A DNA stretch of 26,817 nt from Pelargonium nanum (lineage: Eukaryota > Streptophyta > Magnoliopsida > Geraniales > Geraniaceae). The position numbers were made by a program, and so were the translations under genes. The notes beneath the pieces were generated by a model that was given only the letters and a program-made list of their open reading frames with translations, did no database searches and was not told the origin of the DNA. Positions 17,826 to 26,817 of the stretch are shown piece by piece; position 1 is the stretch's first letter; each line of letters opens with the position of its first letter. The stretch lies in NCBI GenBank assembly GCA_036897485.1, contig JAYMTF010001054.1, positions 1-26,817 of the forward strand, given 5' to 3'.

Positions 17826-20800
17826 TTACGCCTCTTGAAGATGCCTAACAGTAGAGTAGGAGTTGGTCTTTTCTTTCTGAATCTGGATATGAATAAAATT
17901 CAAATTGTAAAACAAAGAAAAAAGTAACAGAAACATTAATAACACTCCTACTTGGAAAAATGAAAATCTGAAAAATATACCTGTTCCTCTAACTCAGCAA
18001 TTCTATGCAGAGAAACTTGTTCAATGTAAGTTCGGCGTTTGCGCTCTTCTTCAAGCAAAGTTGTCATGTGGTACCTTAGCTCAGCCATCTCTTGAGCTAG
18101 GTCTTCAGACTCTTCCTTGGCCTTCAATTTCTCTTCTCTCAATTCTTCCTGTCAAACACTTGCATATTCAACTCCAAAGCAAGCAGCAAACTTTTTAAGT
18201 CAACAAGGACCAAAACCTAGCGGACCAAAGAACCTAGTTTTGGACTATTTATAGATATTATATTAAGTTGAATAGGAAAATGTCTACAAGTAGATGCACC
18301 AAGACATATATCAGCTTATGTTCAAAATTTGATATTTCATATGCAAAACTAATCCAATAGGCCCTTTCCAGTCTACATAACATGCTATGAATACAATACT
18401 TGATCCAAACAATAATGGAGATTATAGAAACTCAAACTCAGATTGAAAAAGACAATCATTGGGGTACATATTGATTTCTTAAACACGAGCAAAAAGAATT
18501 TCATGCATACCTTAAGCTGCTTTAGAAGCAATTCATATTCATGCATTTGATGTCCTATATACTCTGTCTTCTCATTTATATCTGCATCTGATGCCAATAC
18601 CATTGCAAGTTCAGAAACAAGCGGACCCACAATTTCTCTACAAGTGCTTCAAAAACATTATTATGGATATCAATAAATAAACCTTGGCGGCAGTGAAAGA
18701 CTAAAAGCCTAGAAAGTAAGGTATTAATATTGGGGATATTGGAAATGTTAGTCGACAGAACAAACAAGAGAGGATAACATTTGAATGAGAATGTATCCTC
18801 TCTAGTCTCTACTTCACTGGAAGAAGACTGTTGTGAAAACAAAGAAAATAAACACAAGCAACTTCCTAGACAGGGTACAAGTTAATTAGAGTCCAACATA
18901 ATAAATCATACCATACCAAACTTCACTCGAGGTAGAACAGTTGCTCTCTAGTTTACTGAGGGAAGTCCGAATATCAACCTGTGATGTGTCCTTATTTTCC
19001 AGCCACTCTTCTACCTTTTTACAAAATACTCTAACCTTTGTCTCGGAGTTATCAAGCTTCAACCTTAGTTCTTTGTTTTCCATCTCTAAACGATTCATAT
19101 TTTTCTGAGCTTCCTGAAATCTATTTTCAAGCTCTTCAAGCAACCCAGTCATCCTAACTTTTTCTTGCATGGCTTCTTCCTGGGTTTTCTTGGCTTCAAA
19201 GCAACTCTGCTCCAAGGCCCTTATATCAAGTTTCATGCTCTCTATTTCACACTGGGACTCCAACGCTCCAGATGATATGGACTCCTCTAGTTTCTGTATG
19301 CACAAAGTGGAGTTTTGCAACTCCACTTCTTTGTTTTCAAGTTCCTGCATCAATAGTAACCTTTCTGTTTCAGATCTTTTCAGCTCCTCCCTTAAATTGC
19401 TGGCTGTTTCCTGTAAAATTTCCATGTCCACCAATTTAAACTCAAGGTTATGCACATGCTCATCGAGGTCATGCACCTCTATGTTCCTTGCATTTAGTTG
19501 ATCTTGAAGGTAATCTGTGATGAACATTGTTATTGAGTTAAGCCAACTAAAAAGCCAAAAAAACTCAGTAACTAATGACGGTGGTATTGCCGGTCATCAG
19601 AAGGCATATATCTATCTATTACACTCAACCAAGGGTCACAAACTAACAATAGCTCGTAAGATAGCCATGAGAATCGTCTATTAGTTTTCAGATGAAATGG
19701 TAACACCCTACTCAGCAAATTTCTATGTAATGGAAGAGGAAGCAAAAAGTATCATTGGAGTGCTGATTAATGAAATGTTTATCCAATCCTCTGCAATAAT
19801 TGCGACAAATGGAGCATAGAAAACAAGACTTATAGTTATATGCCCTTACTTCAAGAATAAAACTCCATACTAAAAGAACAAGGCAGGAACAATTTGTACT
19901 TGAGTGCTCTATACATTTATATCTTTGAATAAGTGTTATAAAAGCCATGTTTTTCTTGTCAAGAGAGCATATTCCAAGTACTAAATGTGATAAAATAATC
20001 AGAAACTATTCGTACAAACACACGGTACAATTATGCAAAGCTATCGTTTGTACTTTGTACTCAAGAATTATTTTCCTAAGTTACCATTCAAAAATCATAT
20101 AATAAGGCCAAACATATGAGCACTCAATACAAGTAAAATAATTTTTTGGCTCCAAGAAAAAAAAAGGACAGGATGTATAGCATTGAAAAGCATTGTCATG
20201 ACAACTCAAGGTTTTAATAACTTATTAGCCCTACAAAAACAGTTTCTACATAATGGCAACAAAGGTGGTGGATAAGAAATCAATTAATTTTGATTTTTTT
20301 CTAAAGAAAAGGTGATCTAGTGCACGAGGCTCCCAGCATGGTGGTGTCTAGAGAGGGGCATTTATGTATGCATCTTTACCCCTGCTTTTGCAAGAAGGCT
20401 ATTTCCCTAACTTGAACCCATGATCTAAAGATCACAAGGCACGACCTTACTGTTGTGCCAAGACTCGCTCTCAAGATATTAATTATAATGTACCTAATAA
20501 TTGATCCACCATATATGTAGAAGTGAACTTCAATTTTTTGGATATCCTCCACATACAATAATTCCTATAGAAAAAATACATTACTGACCCAAGCAAATAA
20601 GTACGCACACATAATAGCAAATACCTATCTCTTGAGAGCAGTTCATGAGCTCTCTTTCCAACTTCTGGATGTGCTTTTTATCATCTGTACGAGCTTCCGA
20701 TAAGGAACTCACATGTACTTCAAGTCTCTGCATAAAAATGAAATCTTACATTAGATACCTCGTTGGAGCGAAGGATTTAACACAAGGTGGTTTAAGTTCA

Positions 20801-21883
20801 ACTATAATTTCCATAACATAACAACTGTTTAGAAGGAGAAGGGGGGAGGAGTCAGGGGGAAGCTTTTGTGTATCAGTTTAATTATTTCTTTTCTTGTCTT
20901 TGGCAGTTAAAGGTGCAAATCTCCATTGAAATAAGGCAACCAGATGAAAGAATTATCTTCATTTTCTTGTGAAAAATATGGTTTGAAGACTCTGGATAGC
21001 TAAGAAAAAACAAACTGCGACTCAGACATCTATTCAAGTTGGGAGTTCAGTCAAACAATTAGGCTAGAAACTTCACCAGGGATATTACAATGAAAAGTTA
21101 AAGTTGATGAGGCATTTGGAACTTAATACAATTCGCTACAATTAACAGAAATGGGCATCAATAACTTTCAATCCTGGAACATCATGATCTCAGATGTGTG
21201 TCACAGAAATTGGATGTATAAGTAAACAAATGGAAGAAATAAAGGTTCGCCTATCATAATGCTTGTAATTGCAGGAAAAAATATCACCTACCCTGATCAA
21301 ATCAAAGCTTTGGGGTTGTGATTCTCTTAACAACTCTTTTTCTTTCCTGAGCTGCACGTGTAAAGGAAATTCATTAGAAAAATATGAACAAATCTACCAT
21401 GATAGTGCGATACAAAGAAATGAGTAGGAAACCTTTTGGAGGATACCAAAAACAAGTAACTGAGTTTCAGTAACTCTTCCTTTCTGAGTTTCAAAATGTG
21501 GGTTTCACAATATATATATATATATATGAGTATTAGGAATCTCAGCCAAAAGACAAACAAAATGGATCCGGGCGGGGCGCTCCGCTCCCAAAAATTCATT
21601 AGGGCAGGTATGGGTTTAAATTGTTGATGTGGCATCACCTAATTGGCTATAATTTATTGGCCGAGAGTTTTCTCTCTCTCTATATATATATATATATGTA
21701 CAAATCTCAGTTTGTAAGGCTTAATTTAGTTCTCGAGGCTTAAAATCACATTAATTACAGAAACAAATATACAAGAAAATTGAAATGAGAGTGAAAAGGG
21801 GGTGAATTTTATACCTCTCTACATCTTGTGCCGATTTCTAACAGTTCTTCATAGTCACGGTCACTTGTGAAATTATTCGACAT
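17826..21883 (-). CDS. Plant coiled-coil protein of unknown function (7 coding exons)
   Basis: Minus-strand exons in order: 21815..21883, 21292..21351, 20625..20727, 18917..19514, 18511..18646, 17981..18148 and 17826..17882. They give 396 codons plus stop, all in frame with GT-AG introns. The protein starts MSNNFTSDRDYEELLEIGTRC and is almost wholly alpha-helical, rich in E, K, L, Q and R with heptad leucines. Stretches include LRKEKELLRESQPQSFDLIR, the large exon 4 block (about 86-284) with repeated LEELENRFQEAQK-like heptads, and a late block EERKRRTYIEQVSLHRIAELEEQ. There is no signal peptide, membrane segment or catalytic motif. It resembles plant myosin-heavy-chain-like or filament-like coiled coils. 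A FRIGIDA-interacting-protein-1 type identity came to mind but cannot be verified here. The acceptor at 18647 is inferred, because the nearby AG sites at 18637 and 18635 would create a stop. Confidence 0.8.
20283..20484 (-). mobile_element. Au-type SINE in an intron of the coiled-coil gene
   Basis: Read on the minus strand from about 20470 it shows TTGGCACAACAGTAAGGT, GTGCCTTGTGATCTTTAGAT, a B-box-like GGGTTCAAGTT, then AGCCTTCTTGCAAAAGCAGG, GGGAGCCTCGTGCACTAG and a T-rich 3' end near 20291-20310. This order matches the Au SINE family widespread in angiosperms. Short direct repeats ATTAATT at 20283-20289 and 20478-20484 may be the target-site duplication. It lies in the intron between coding exons 3 and 4. 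Confidence 0.8.
21510..21528. repeat. AT-dinucleotide microsatellite
   Basis: About nine uninterrupted AT units lie directly beside the solo foldback arm in the first coding intron of the coiled-coil gene. Confidence 0.8.
21528..21669 (+). mobile_element. Solo arm of a foldback element, in an intron of the coiled-coil gene
   Basis: This stretch matches 23268-23401. Shared words in order are CTCAGCCA, AAGACAAA, ATGGATCCGGGCG, GCGCTCCGC, TGG/CATCACCTAATTGG and ATTTATTGGC-GAGAGT. The match is colinear over about 130 bases with scattered changes. No inverted partner lies beside it, so it is a single arm or one end of a larger element. A (CT)n(TA)n microsatellite follows at 21670-21698. Confidence 0.7.
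21670..21698. repeat. Compound (CT)n(TA)n microsatellite
   Basis: A CT run (21670-21680) passes directly into a TA run (21681-21698), in the same intron as the solo foldback arm. Confidence 0.8.
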
Positions 21884-22130
21884 TTGTTTGAAGCAAGAAA
21901 ATATGGAAAAGAAGCAAGGACCTGTATTTTTAACATATACACAAAATTGAAATAGAAATGAAATGGGTTGTAATTGTACAATACGTATATATACATCCTC
22001 TGAAAACAATTTTGAAATTCGGAGAAGATAGCAGAAATTGGAACAATTACGATTGCAAAGGCAAATTTAAGGGTTTTACCTGAATCAGGCTCTGTCTGGA
22101 GATGAGACTTTGCTTTGCCTGCCGATGATA
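21884..22130 (-). other. 5'UTR of the coiled-coil gene, with a UTR intron
   Basis: On the minus strand, the donor GTAAAACC at 22079 and the acceptor ATACAG ending at 21922 define a 158-base leader intron (21922-22079). The second leader exon (21884-21921) joins directly to the start codon at 21883. The transcript start is unknown and probably lies near 22120-22130. No ATG occurs in the second leader exon. Confidence 0.5.
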
Positions 22131-22277
22131 TTTAGGTTCGTAATTAGATTCAATTCAATATTTGAATTGTTGCCTTCTCATCCGGGTCGGGTCGGGTTAA
22201 TTAAACACATAGTATGGTTTTGTTTTCAACTTTTCACTAAAAATAATAATAGTCAGCAAATCTTTGTTGTAGGTTTG

Positions 22278-22370
22278 TTTTTTTATAAGTGATTCGACAG
22301 CAGACCTGTAAAGGCTTGAACTTAAGACCTTAAAAGAAATTCAAAACGCATCAACCGTTTTGTTGCACGT
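22278..22370 (-). mobile_element. Internally deleted copy of the intron-12 SINE family
   Basis: The minus strand reads ACGGTTGATGCGTTTTGAAT, then AAGGTCTTAAGTTCAAGCCT, AGGTCTGCTGTCG and CACTTATAAAAAAA. These match, in order, the head and the tail of the SINE at 10908-11121. The central part between the B-box region and AGGCCTGCTGTC is absent. It lies in the divergent spacer between the coiled-coil gene and the SNARE gene. Confidence 0.7.
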
Positions 22371-23065
22371 TGTTGTTGGTCCAACAATATTGCCAGAGAA
22401 TGAAGCCTCCGGAGGTTGTTGTTGTTCTAACAAACTTATGACTTGATTTGTATTAATATTTGAACCAAAATGCTTTGGCTTGTGCAATAGATTATTTTTT
22501 TTGGATATATTTCCTGAAAAAGATTGAGTGGGAGACCAGACGTTATCTTTTTTGATTTTTTTTTCTAAATTTTTAAGTACGATGACCTTCATATTTACAT
22601 ATTTATGTGTTGAGAATCCGAATAAACAGTTCATTTGTAAACAAAAATTTAAAGTTTTTATTCAAGAAAAGAAATGATGGTTGTTATCAATTTAGTTTTC
22701 TGTTAATATTAGTATAAAAACAGTAACAAGAAAATAAATAATCATTTATTATTAAAACAAATTTATCGTTAAGAGTTTTAAAAGTAAGACTTTCTAATTA
22801 ATAAGCTGGGAATGCTAAGAAAATCATAACATTTAAATAACCAATAATTAATTAATTATTTTAATTAACATACAAATTGTCACATCACCTTATATCCGCC
22901 ACATCACCCACAAACTAATTAACATACAAATTCTCGACCTTTTAATATTCCATACTTGTAAGAAAAATAAAATTGTTACGCAGCATAACAATATAATTAA
23001 AAAATATATTCTATTGTATTTGACCATTGTTTTTAAATTACCGTGCATAGCGTGGTCTCTTTTAC
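22371..23065. other. AT-rich spacer, nothing recognised
   Basis: Part of the divergent spacer. It contains two copies of AATTAACATACAAATT (about 22863 and 22917, roughly 55 bases apart). An open minus-strand frame at 22341-22634 shows no recognisable domain. No gene is called. Confidence 0.5.
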
Positions 23066-23401
23066 GGCCAATTAGGTGATGTCACATCAGCAATTAACAT
23101 TTATACCCGCTCCAATATAATTTTGGACGTGGAGCACCCTGTTGGGATCCGTTTTGTTTGTCTTTTAGCTCAGATTCATGATACTCGATTATATAATATG
23201 TAGTATTAATATGCATTTTTTTTTATAAAAAATAGAGTATCATGAATTTCAGCCAATATTAATTGGCCGATACTCTCAGCCAGAAGACAAAGAAAATGGA
23301 TCCGGGCGGGCGCTCCGCGTTCAAAAAATCATCGAGACGGATATGAGTGTAAATTGCTGACGTGACATCACCTAATTGGTCATGATTTATTGGCTGAGAG
23401 T
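23066..23401. mobile_element. Foldback element with about 130-base inverted arms
   Basis: The left arm (23066-23198) is the reverse complement of the right arm (23230-23401). The outer ends pair GGCCAATTAGGTGATGTCAC with GTGACATCACCTAATTGGTC. The middle pairs GGATCC and GGAGCACC with GGATCCGG and GCGCTCCG. The inner ends pair TTCATGATACTC with GAGTATCATGAA around a T-rich loop. The right arm has about 20 extra bases. The arms have diverged, so it is not recent. Confidence 0.75.
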
Positions 23402-23418
23402 CTCGGCCAATAAATCAT
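23382..23418. repeat. Small palindrome at the foldback edge
   Basis: The 17-base arms 23382-23398 and 23402-23418 are reverse complements with one mismatch and a 3-base loop. The left arm overlaps the end of the foldback right arm, so this may be a second, very small inverted duplication of the element end. Confidence 0.7.
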
Positions 23419-23499
23419 AACTGAGTGTCTTTTTTTCTCAAAAAAAAAATATTACTTTTATTTGCAAATTGATTGTTTCAAAATTGGAAATTTTAGAGG

Positions 23500-24229
23500 A
23501 GTGGAAGACCAATTCCACAGTGGAGCAAGTTTCTGGATCGCCTTCTTCTTTTGACTTTGTTTACAGGTTGATGCATTCTCTAACCATTTTCCTTTCTTCA
23601 TAGTTTACACTTTTCTTGACATCTTCATAACTCCGAAGCCGAGCTCTCTCTCTCTCTCAACATCTTAAAACTGCTTTTGCCTCTGTGACTGACTCTCTTC
23701 TCCAATCTTTTCTCAGGTAATTAATACACATACTTCTCCTTTTTCAATTTCGATTTCCCTCGTGTATCGCCCTCTGTGTTCCTTCAATTTTGCACATTTC
23801 TCTTCTTCTTCTTATAATCGTACGGTGAATCTCTGCTATACAATGCTCGATTTTTTAATTGGATGTGGATTTTTCTGTGTTTCCTTCCTTTTGCGCACTG
23901 ATTGGTTGCTAAGAAAATGGATGAGGCGAGAACAGTCGAGTTTGTCGCTACTGATTTGTTGTTTCATATTGTTTAGGTCGAAAGATTTCCAGTCAACCAA
24001 GTCAAAATAGTTGTATTAACAAGCTAATGTTAATGTGTTTTCCATTTTCATGTTAATGATGAAAAGTAGAAATAGGAATTTGGATCTACTGTAGTTGCCG
24101 ATTTTGACACTTTAATCTTTCGGTTTCCATTTAGTTTTGGGATTTTATCTTAGCTCTCTGTTGAATCATACTGTATGTATTTTTTGTGTAGGAACCTTAC
24201 AAGATTTTCATTGAACCCGTCAAAATAAA
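23500..24229 (+). other. 5' leader of the SNAP33-type gene with a UTR intron
   Basis: A CT-rich leader exon ends at the donor CTCAG|GTAATT (23716/23717). The acceptor GTGTAG ends at 24191, so the leader intron is 475 bases. The second leader exon (24192-24229) runs directly into the ATG at 24230. The transcript start is uncertain; a (CT)n run lies at 23644-23658. An open frame inside the intron (23762-24010) is not coding. Confidence 0.55.
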
Positions 24230-26239
24230 ATGTTTGGTTTGAAAAAATCCTCCTTGAAGCTTGTCAAGCACAATTCAGTCCAACCTGGATATTCTGGTGG
24301 CACCAACCCTTTTGATTCTGATGATGAATCCGATGCCAAGACTAAAGTTAACCCCACAAGGTCTTCTTCTGAACCGGTGCTGAATATGCCCAATTTTGGT
24401 ACCAACCCCTTTGATGATCACAAGGAAGTAGGGAGCTCTTCGTATTCACTCGCTTCGTCAGCGAGAAACAGGTACAAGAATGATTTCCGTGACTCTGGGG
24501 GAATTCAGAGCCAATCTGTGCAAGAGTTGGAGAACTATGCTGTGTACAAGGCTGAGGAGAATACGAAGTCTGTCTACAACTGCCTCAAGATTGCAGAGGA
24601 CATACGAGAGGATGCTACAAAAACTCTGGTCACCTTGCATCATCAGGGTGAGCAAATTACCAGAACCCACACGGTCGCTGCCGACATTGATTATGATCTT
24701 AGTCGGGTATGGTTCTTGTTCGTTATACTAATTGCACATGGAAGTGTCAAAACACTATTTACTTGCATTTGTTTGTTGATGATCTGATCTCACAGTATTA
24801 AGATTCCATAGATAAAGTACAATGCAGTTTCCAATCACTGTACCATGCATTTGCTAAGCATATCCATACCTGTAATAATCGTATTTCGTGAAGCTAATGT
24901 ATACTAAAGTGGTCACCTGATGACTTCTTATGGAAAAAACTGGTGCTGCATGTTTTTCGTATCGTTGCTGTGGCCTTGAACAGTTAGATCTGCTTTACCG
25001 TATCTCCACTGTCTCTTCATTACTGTTATTGGTTTAACATGTAACTGTTTCTTGCTATGTATCATTTTCACCCTCATTCACTTGCTATTACTGCTTCATT
25101 GTGATGATAAAAGATGCATCGTGCCCTTATTTTCTTTTTTTCTATGCTCATAATTTATTGAAGTTGTTGTCAGGTTAGTCTGCACATTTTGGTCATTACC
25201 TTGTTATGTGTTTTTTACTTGTACAGTAAGTGTCCTGTCATTTGAAAAATGCCTCTGATTCTTTGACATTAATTACAGGGTGAGAAGCTACTGGGAAGTC
25301 TTGGGAGCATGTTTTCTAAGACGTGGAAGCCAAAGAAGACTCGCCCAATATCAGGGCCTGTTGTGACAAGAGGTTACCTTTCCTAGCTTATTTTGTTCAT
25401 GTCTTATTTCTTCCTTATTTCTTATCTGACTTGGTTGCCTATGCAGACGATACATCTGCTAAAAGAGTTGGCCAGTTGGAGCAGAGGGAGAGATTAGGGC
25501 TGACTCCTGCGCATAAAGGACGGTCAAGCACACCAACAGCAACCGCACCCTCTGAGCCCACAAATGCACTGCAGAAAGTGGAGGTTTGTGTTCTTACATC
25601 AATTATGAACTAGTACACATGGGAAATGAGTTTAAATAGCCATTAACCTGTCATAATTACAAAACAGGTAGAAAAGGCAAAGCAAGATGATGCACTATCA
25701 GATTTAAGTAATCTATTGGGAGAGCTGAAGGATATGGCTGTTGACATGGGCTCAGAAATTGGAAGGTAAAATCTATTGTTGACTTGGTTAAGATTCCTGA
25801 CATTGTTTGCAAATGGGAGGTCCATTGAATTAACATTATTTGATATAATATTGTGACATTCTATACTCCCTCCGTCCCAAAATACGTTCATTTGCATTTT
25901 TTGTCCCAAAATAAGTGTCTTGTTTCTTTTTAGGAAGTTAGTTAGGCATGAATTGTCAATAATGTCTCTACAATAAGTTAGTATCCCTTAAGTATGTTGC
26001 AACACGTGCATAGGGATAGAATAGGATTTATACCACACCAACTTAATTTTTGTCAAAATAGAAAGGATGACACTTATATTTGTATCAGTTCAGAAGCATT
26101 TCAGTATTAAAAGTTAATATTACTCTTTGATCATTGCAGGCAAAACAAAGCTCTGGATCATCTCTACGAGGATGTGGATGAGCTAAATTACCGAGTTAAA
26201 GGTGCTAATCAACGTGGTCGCCGTCTACTAGGAAAGTAG
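24230..26239 (+). CDS. SNAP33: SNAP33-type Qb+Qc SNARE (SNAP-25 family, 5 coding exons)
   Basis: Exons: 24230..24706, 25279..25372, 25447..25583, 25668..25765 and 26140..26239. They give 301 codons plus stop, all in frame with GT-AG introns. SNAP-25 family proteins supply two of the four helices of a plasma-membrane SNARE bundle. In plants SNAP33 pairs with syntaxins such as KNOLLE and PEN1 in cytokinesis and secretion. The Qb motif runs from about 96 (SVQELENYAVYKAEE) to 157, with the zero-layer glutamine at Q139 in HHQGEQ. The Qc motif runs from about 241 to the end, with the zero-layer Q270 in GRQNKAL. GEKLLGSLGSMFSKTWKPKK follows the Qb helix. The N-terminus has two NPF motifs (26-28 and 59-61), which in general can bind EH domains. 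There is no membrane anchor and no palmitoylation-type cysteine cluster, as in plant members. Length matches the Arabidopsis protein (about 300). Confidence 0.94.
25864..26083. mobile_element. Truncated Stowaway-like MITE in the last SNAP33 intron
   Basis: TACTCCCTCCGTCCC at 25864-25878 is the classic Stowaway terminal inverted repeat preceded by its TA target. The right side keeps only an inner part: GACACTTATATTT near 26069-26081 mirrors AAAATAAGTGTC near 25908-25919. The expected GGGACGGAGGGAGTA end is missing, so the element is truncated or decayed. Confidence 0.7.
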
Positions 26240-26817
26240 TTTAGCATGTTCGACAGATATGTTTTTGGAGATGACATGTTGAATATTGTGTCATTGCTCG
26301 GCCCTCCTCATTTCTGTTGTGAATTTGAGAACTTGGGTTTCATGCTTTTTTTACTTTTCTTGGCCATATTTCATTGTTGAGCAATCTGATGGGTTAATGG
26401 GTTTGGTTTTCTTAGAATGGTCTGTTGGTTCTGTATGGACCTAGCTTGTACTACATACAGATAAGTTGATATTGCTTTTTTGAGATGCATTTTAATATTT
26501 GGATCTGGAACCAGATGCCAATTGACTACACATTCGTTTTCTACATGGTTATGAAAATCTAGCTATTTCAGAAGATTTAACGGTATTTCATGAATTGAAA
26601 GAATAGTTCGAGAAATGTGCAAAGATTTGAAATTAGAGTCAAAAGTCAAAGAATTGGTTGAACTTTCAAATGTTAAATTAGAGGTTATTTTCTTACAATT
26701 AAACTCACAAGTGGTTGTGCTTAGGCTTGTTAACAATTCTTCTCATGAGAGGCACCCCCAAACCCTAGGCGGCTCTCCTTGAGAGAAAAGCCCTAGGCGG
26801 CGGCTTTTGGCGGCTGC
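26240..26817. other. 3'UTR of the SNAP33-type gene and downstream spacer
   Basis: The first 200-300 bases should be 3'UTR. Beyond that is AT-rich spacer. At the right edge, from about 26750, the composition turns GC-rich, with CCCTAGGCGGC at about 26764 and 26791 and several GGCGGC words. This could be the 5' end of a retroelement or of another gene, but the window ends before anything can be identified. Confidence 0.4.

Noticed and set aside
19169-19501. 110-codon plus-strand frame opposite the coiled-coil exon
   Set aside because: It is the antisense shadow of a coding exon; Ser/Leu/Cys-rich composition mirrors the coiled-coil codons.
20400-20470. tRNA-like gene on the minus strand
   Set aside because: The sequence continues into an Au-type SINE body and lacks paired acceptor stems.
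22341-22634. 97-codon minus-strand frame with two SFSGNI words
   Set aside because: It overlaps the deleted SINE, has no upstream gene context and matches no family I know. The repeated word may be chance.
23762-24010. 82-codon frame upstream of the SNAP33 start
   Set aside because: It lies wholly within the leader intron (23717-24191) and has no domain.

Overview
This window is nuclear DNA of a flowering plant, most likely a eudicot. It is AT-rich, its genes are split by many GT-AG introns, and the introns and spacers are full of plant transposon debris: Copia and TRIM LTR elements, tRNA-derived SINEs including an Au-type copy, Stowaway-like and foldback MITEs. I see no bacterial, organellar or viral gene set, no CRISPR array and no stand-alone tRNA or rRNA gene. 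I cannot name the species.

Four protein-coding genes can be rebuilt exon by exon with consistent frames. (1) 355-11637 (+): a 14-exon peroxisomal acyl-activating enzyme of the AAE17/AAE18 type, 727 residues ending in the peroxisomal signal SKL. (2) 13229-15628 (-): a 6-exon homologue of cytosolic ribosomal protein uS3 (RPS3), 218 residues, intact but clearly diverged. (3) 17826-21883 (-): a 7-exon coiled-coil protein, 396 residues, with a further 5'UTR intron. (4) 24230-26239 (+): a 5-exon SNAP33-type Qb+Qc SNARE, 301 residues, with a 5'UTR intron.

Layout: genes 1 and 2 converge on 11638-13228. Genes 3 and 4 diverge from a spacer (about 22131-23500) that holds an internally deleted SINE and a foldback element. 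Gene 1 is stretched to 11.3 kb by insertions in introns 3, 8, 10 and 12: a long-inverted-repeat MITE, a TRIM, decayed Copia 3' ends in both orientations, and a SINE with a perfect 14-bp target-site duplication. The RPS3 homologue carries another retroposon with a 13-bp duplication. The spacer between genes 2 and 3 holds a decayed DUF4283-like fragment.

The genes do not form a pathway. They act in peroxisomal acyl activation, translation, an unknown coiled-coil role and vesicle fusion. I found no coherent novel system. The observations most worth following are the divergent RPS3 homologue with telo-boxes around its start, the AUGUAA minimal uORF plus overlapping uORF before the acyl-activating enzyme, opposed Copia fragments inside one pre-mRNA, and the small non-autonomous elements (TRIM, two copies of one SINE family, three arms of one foldback family).
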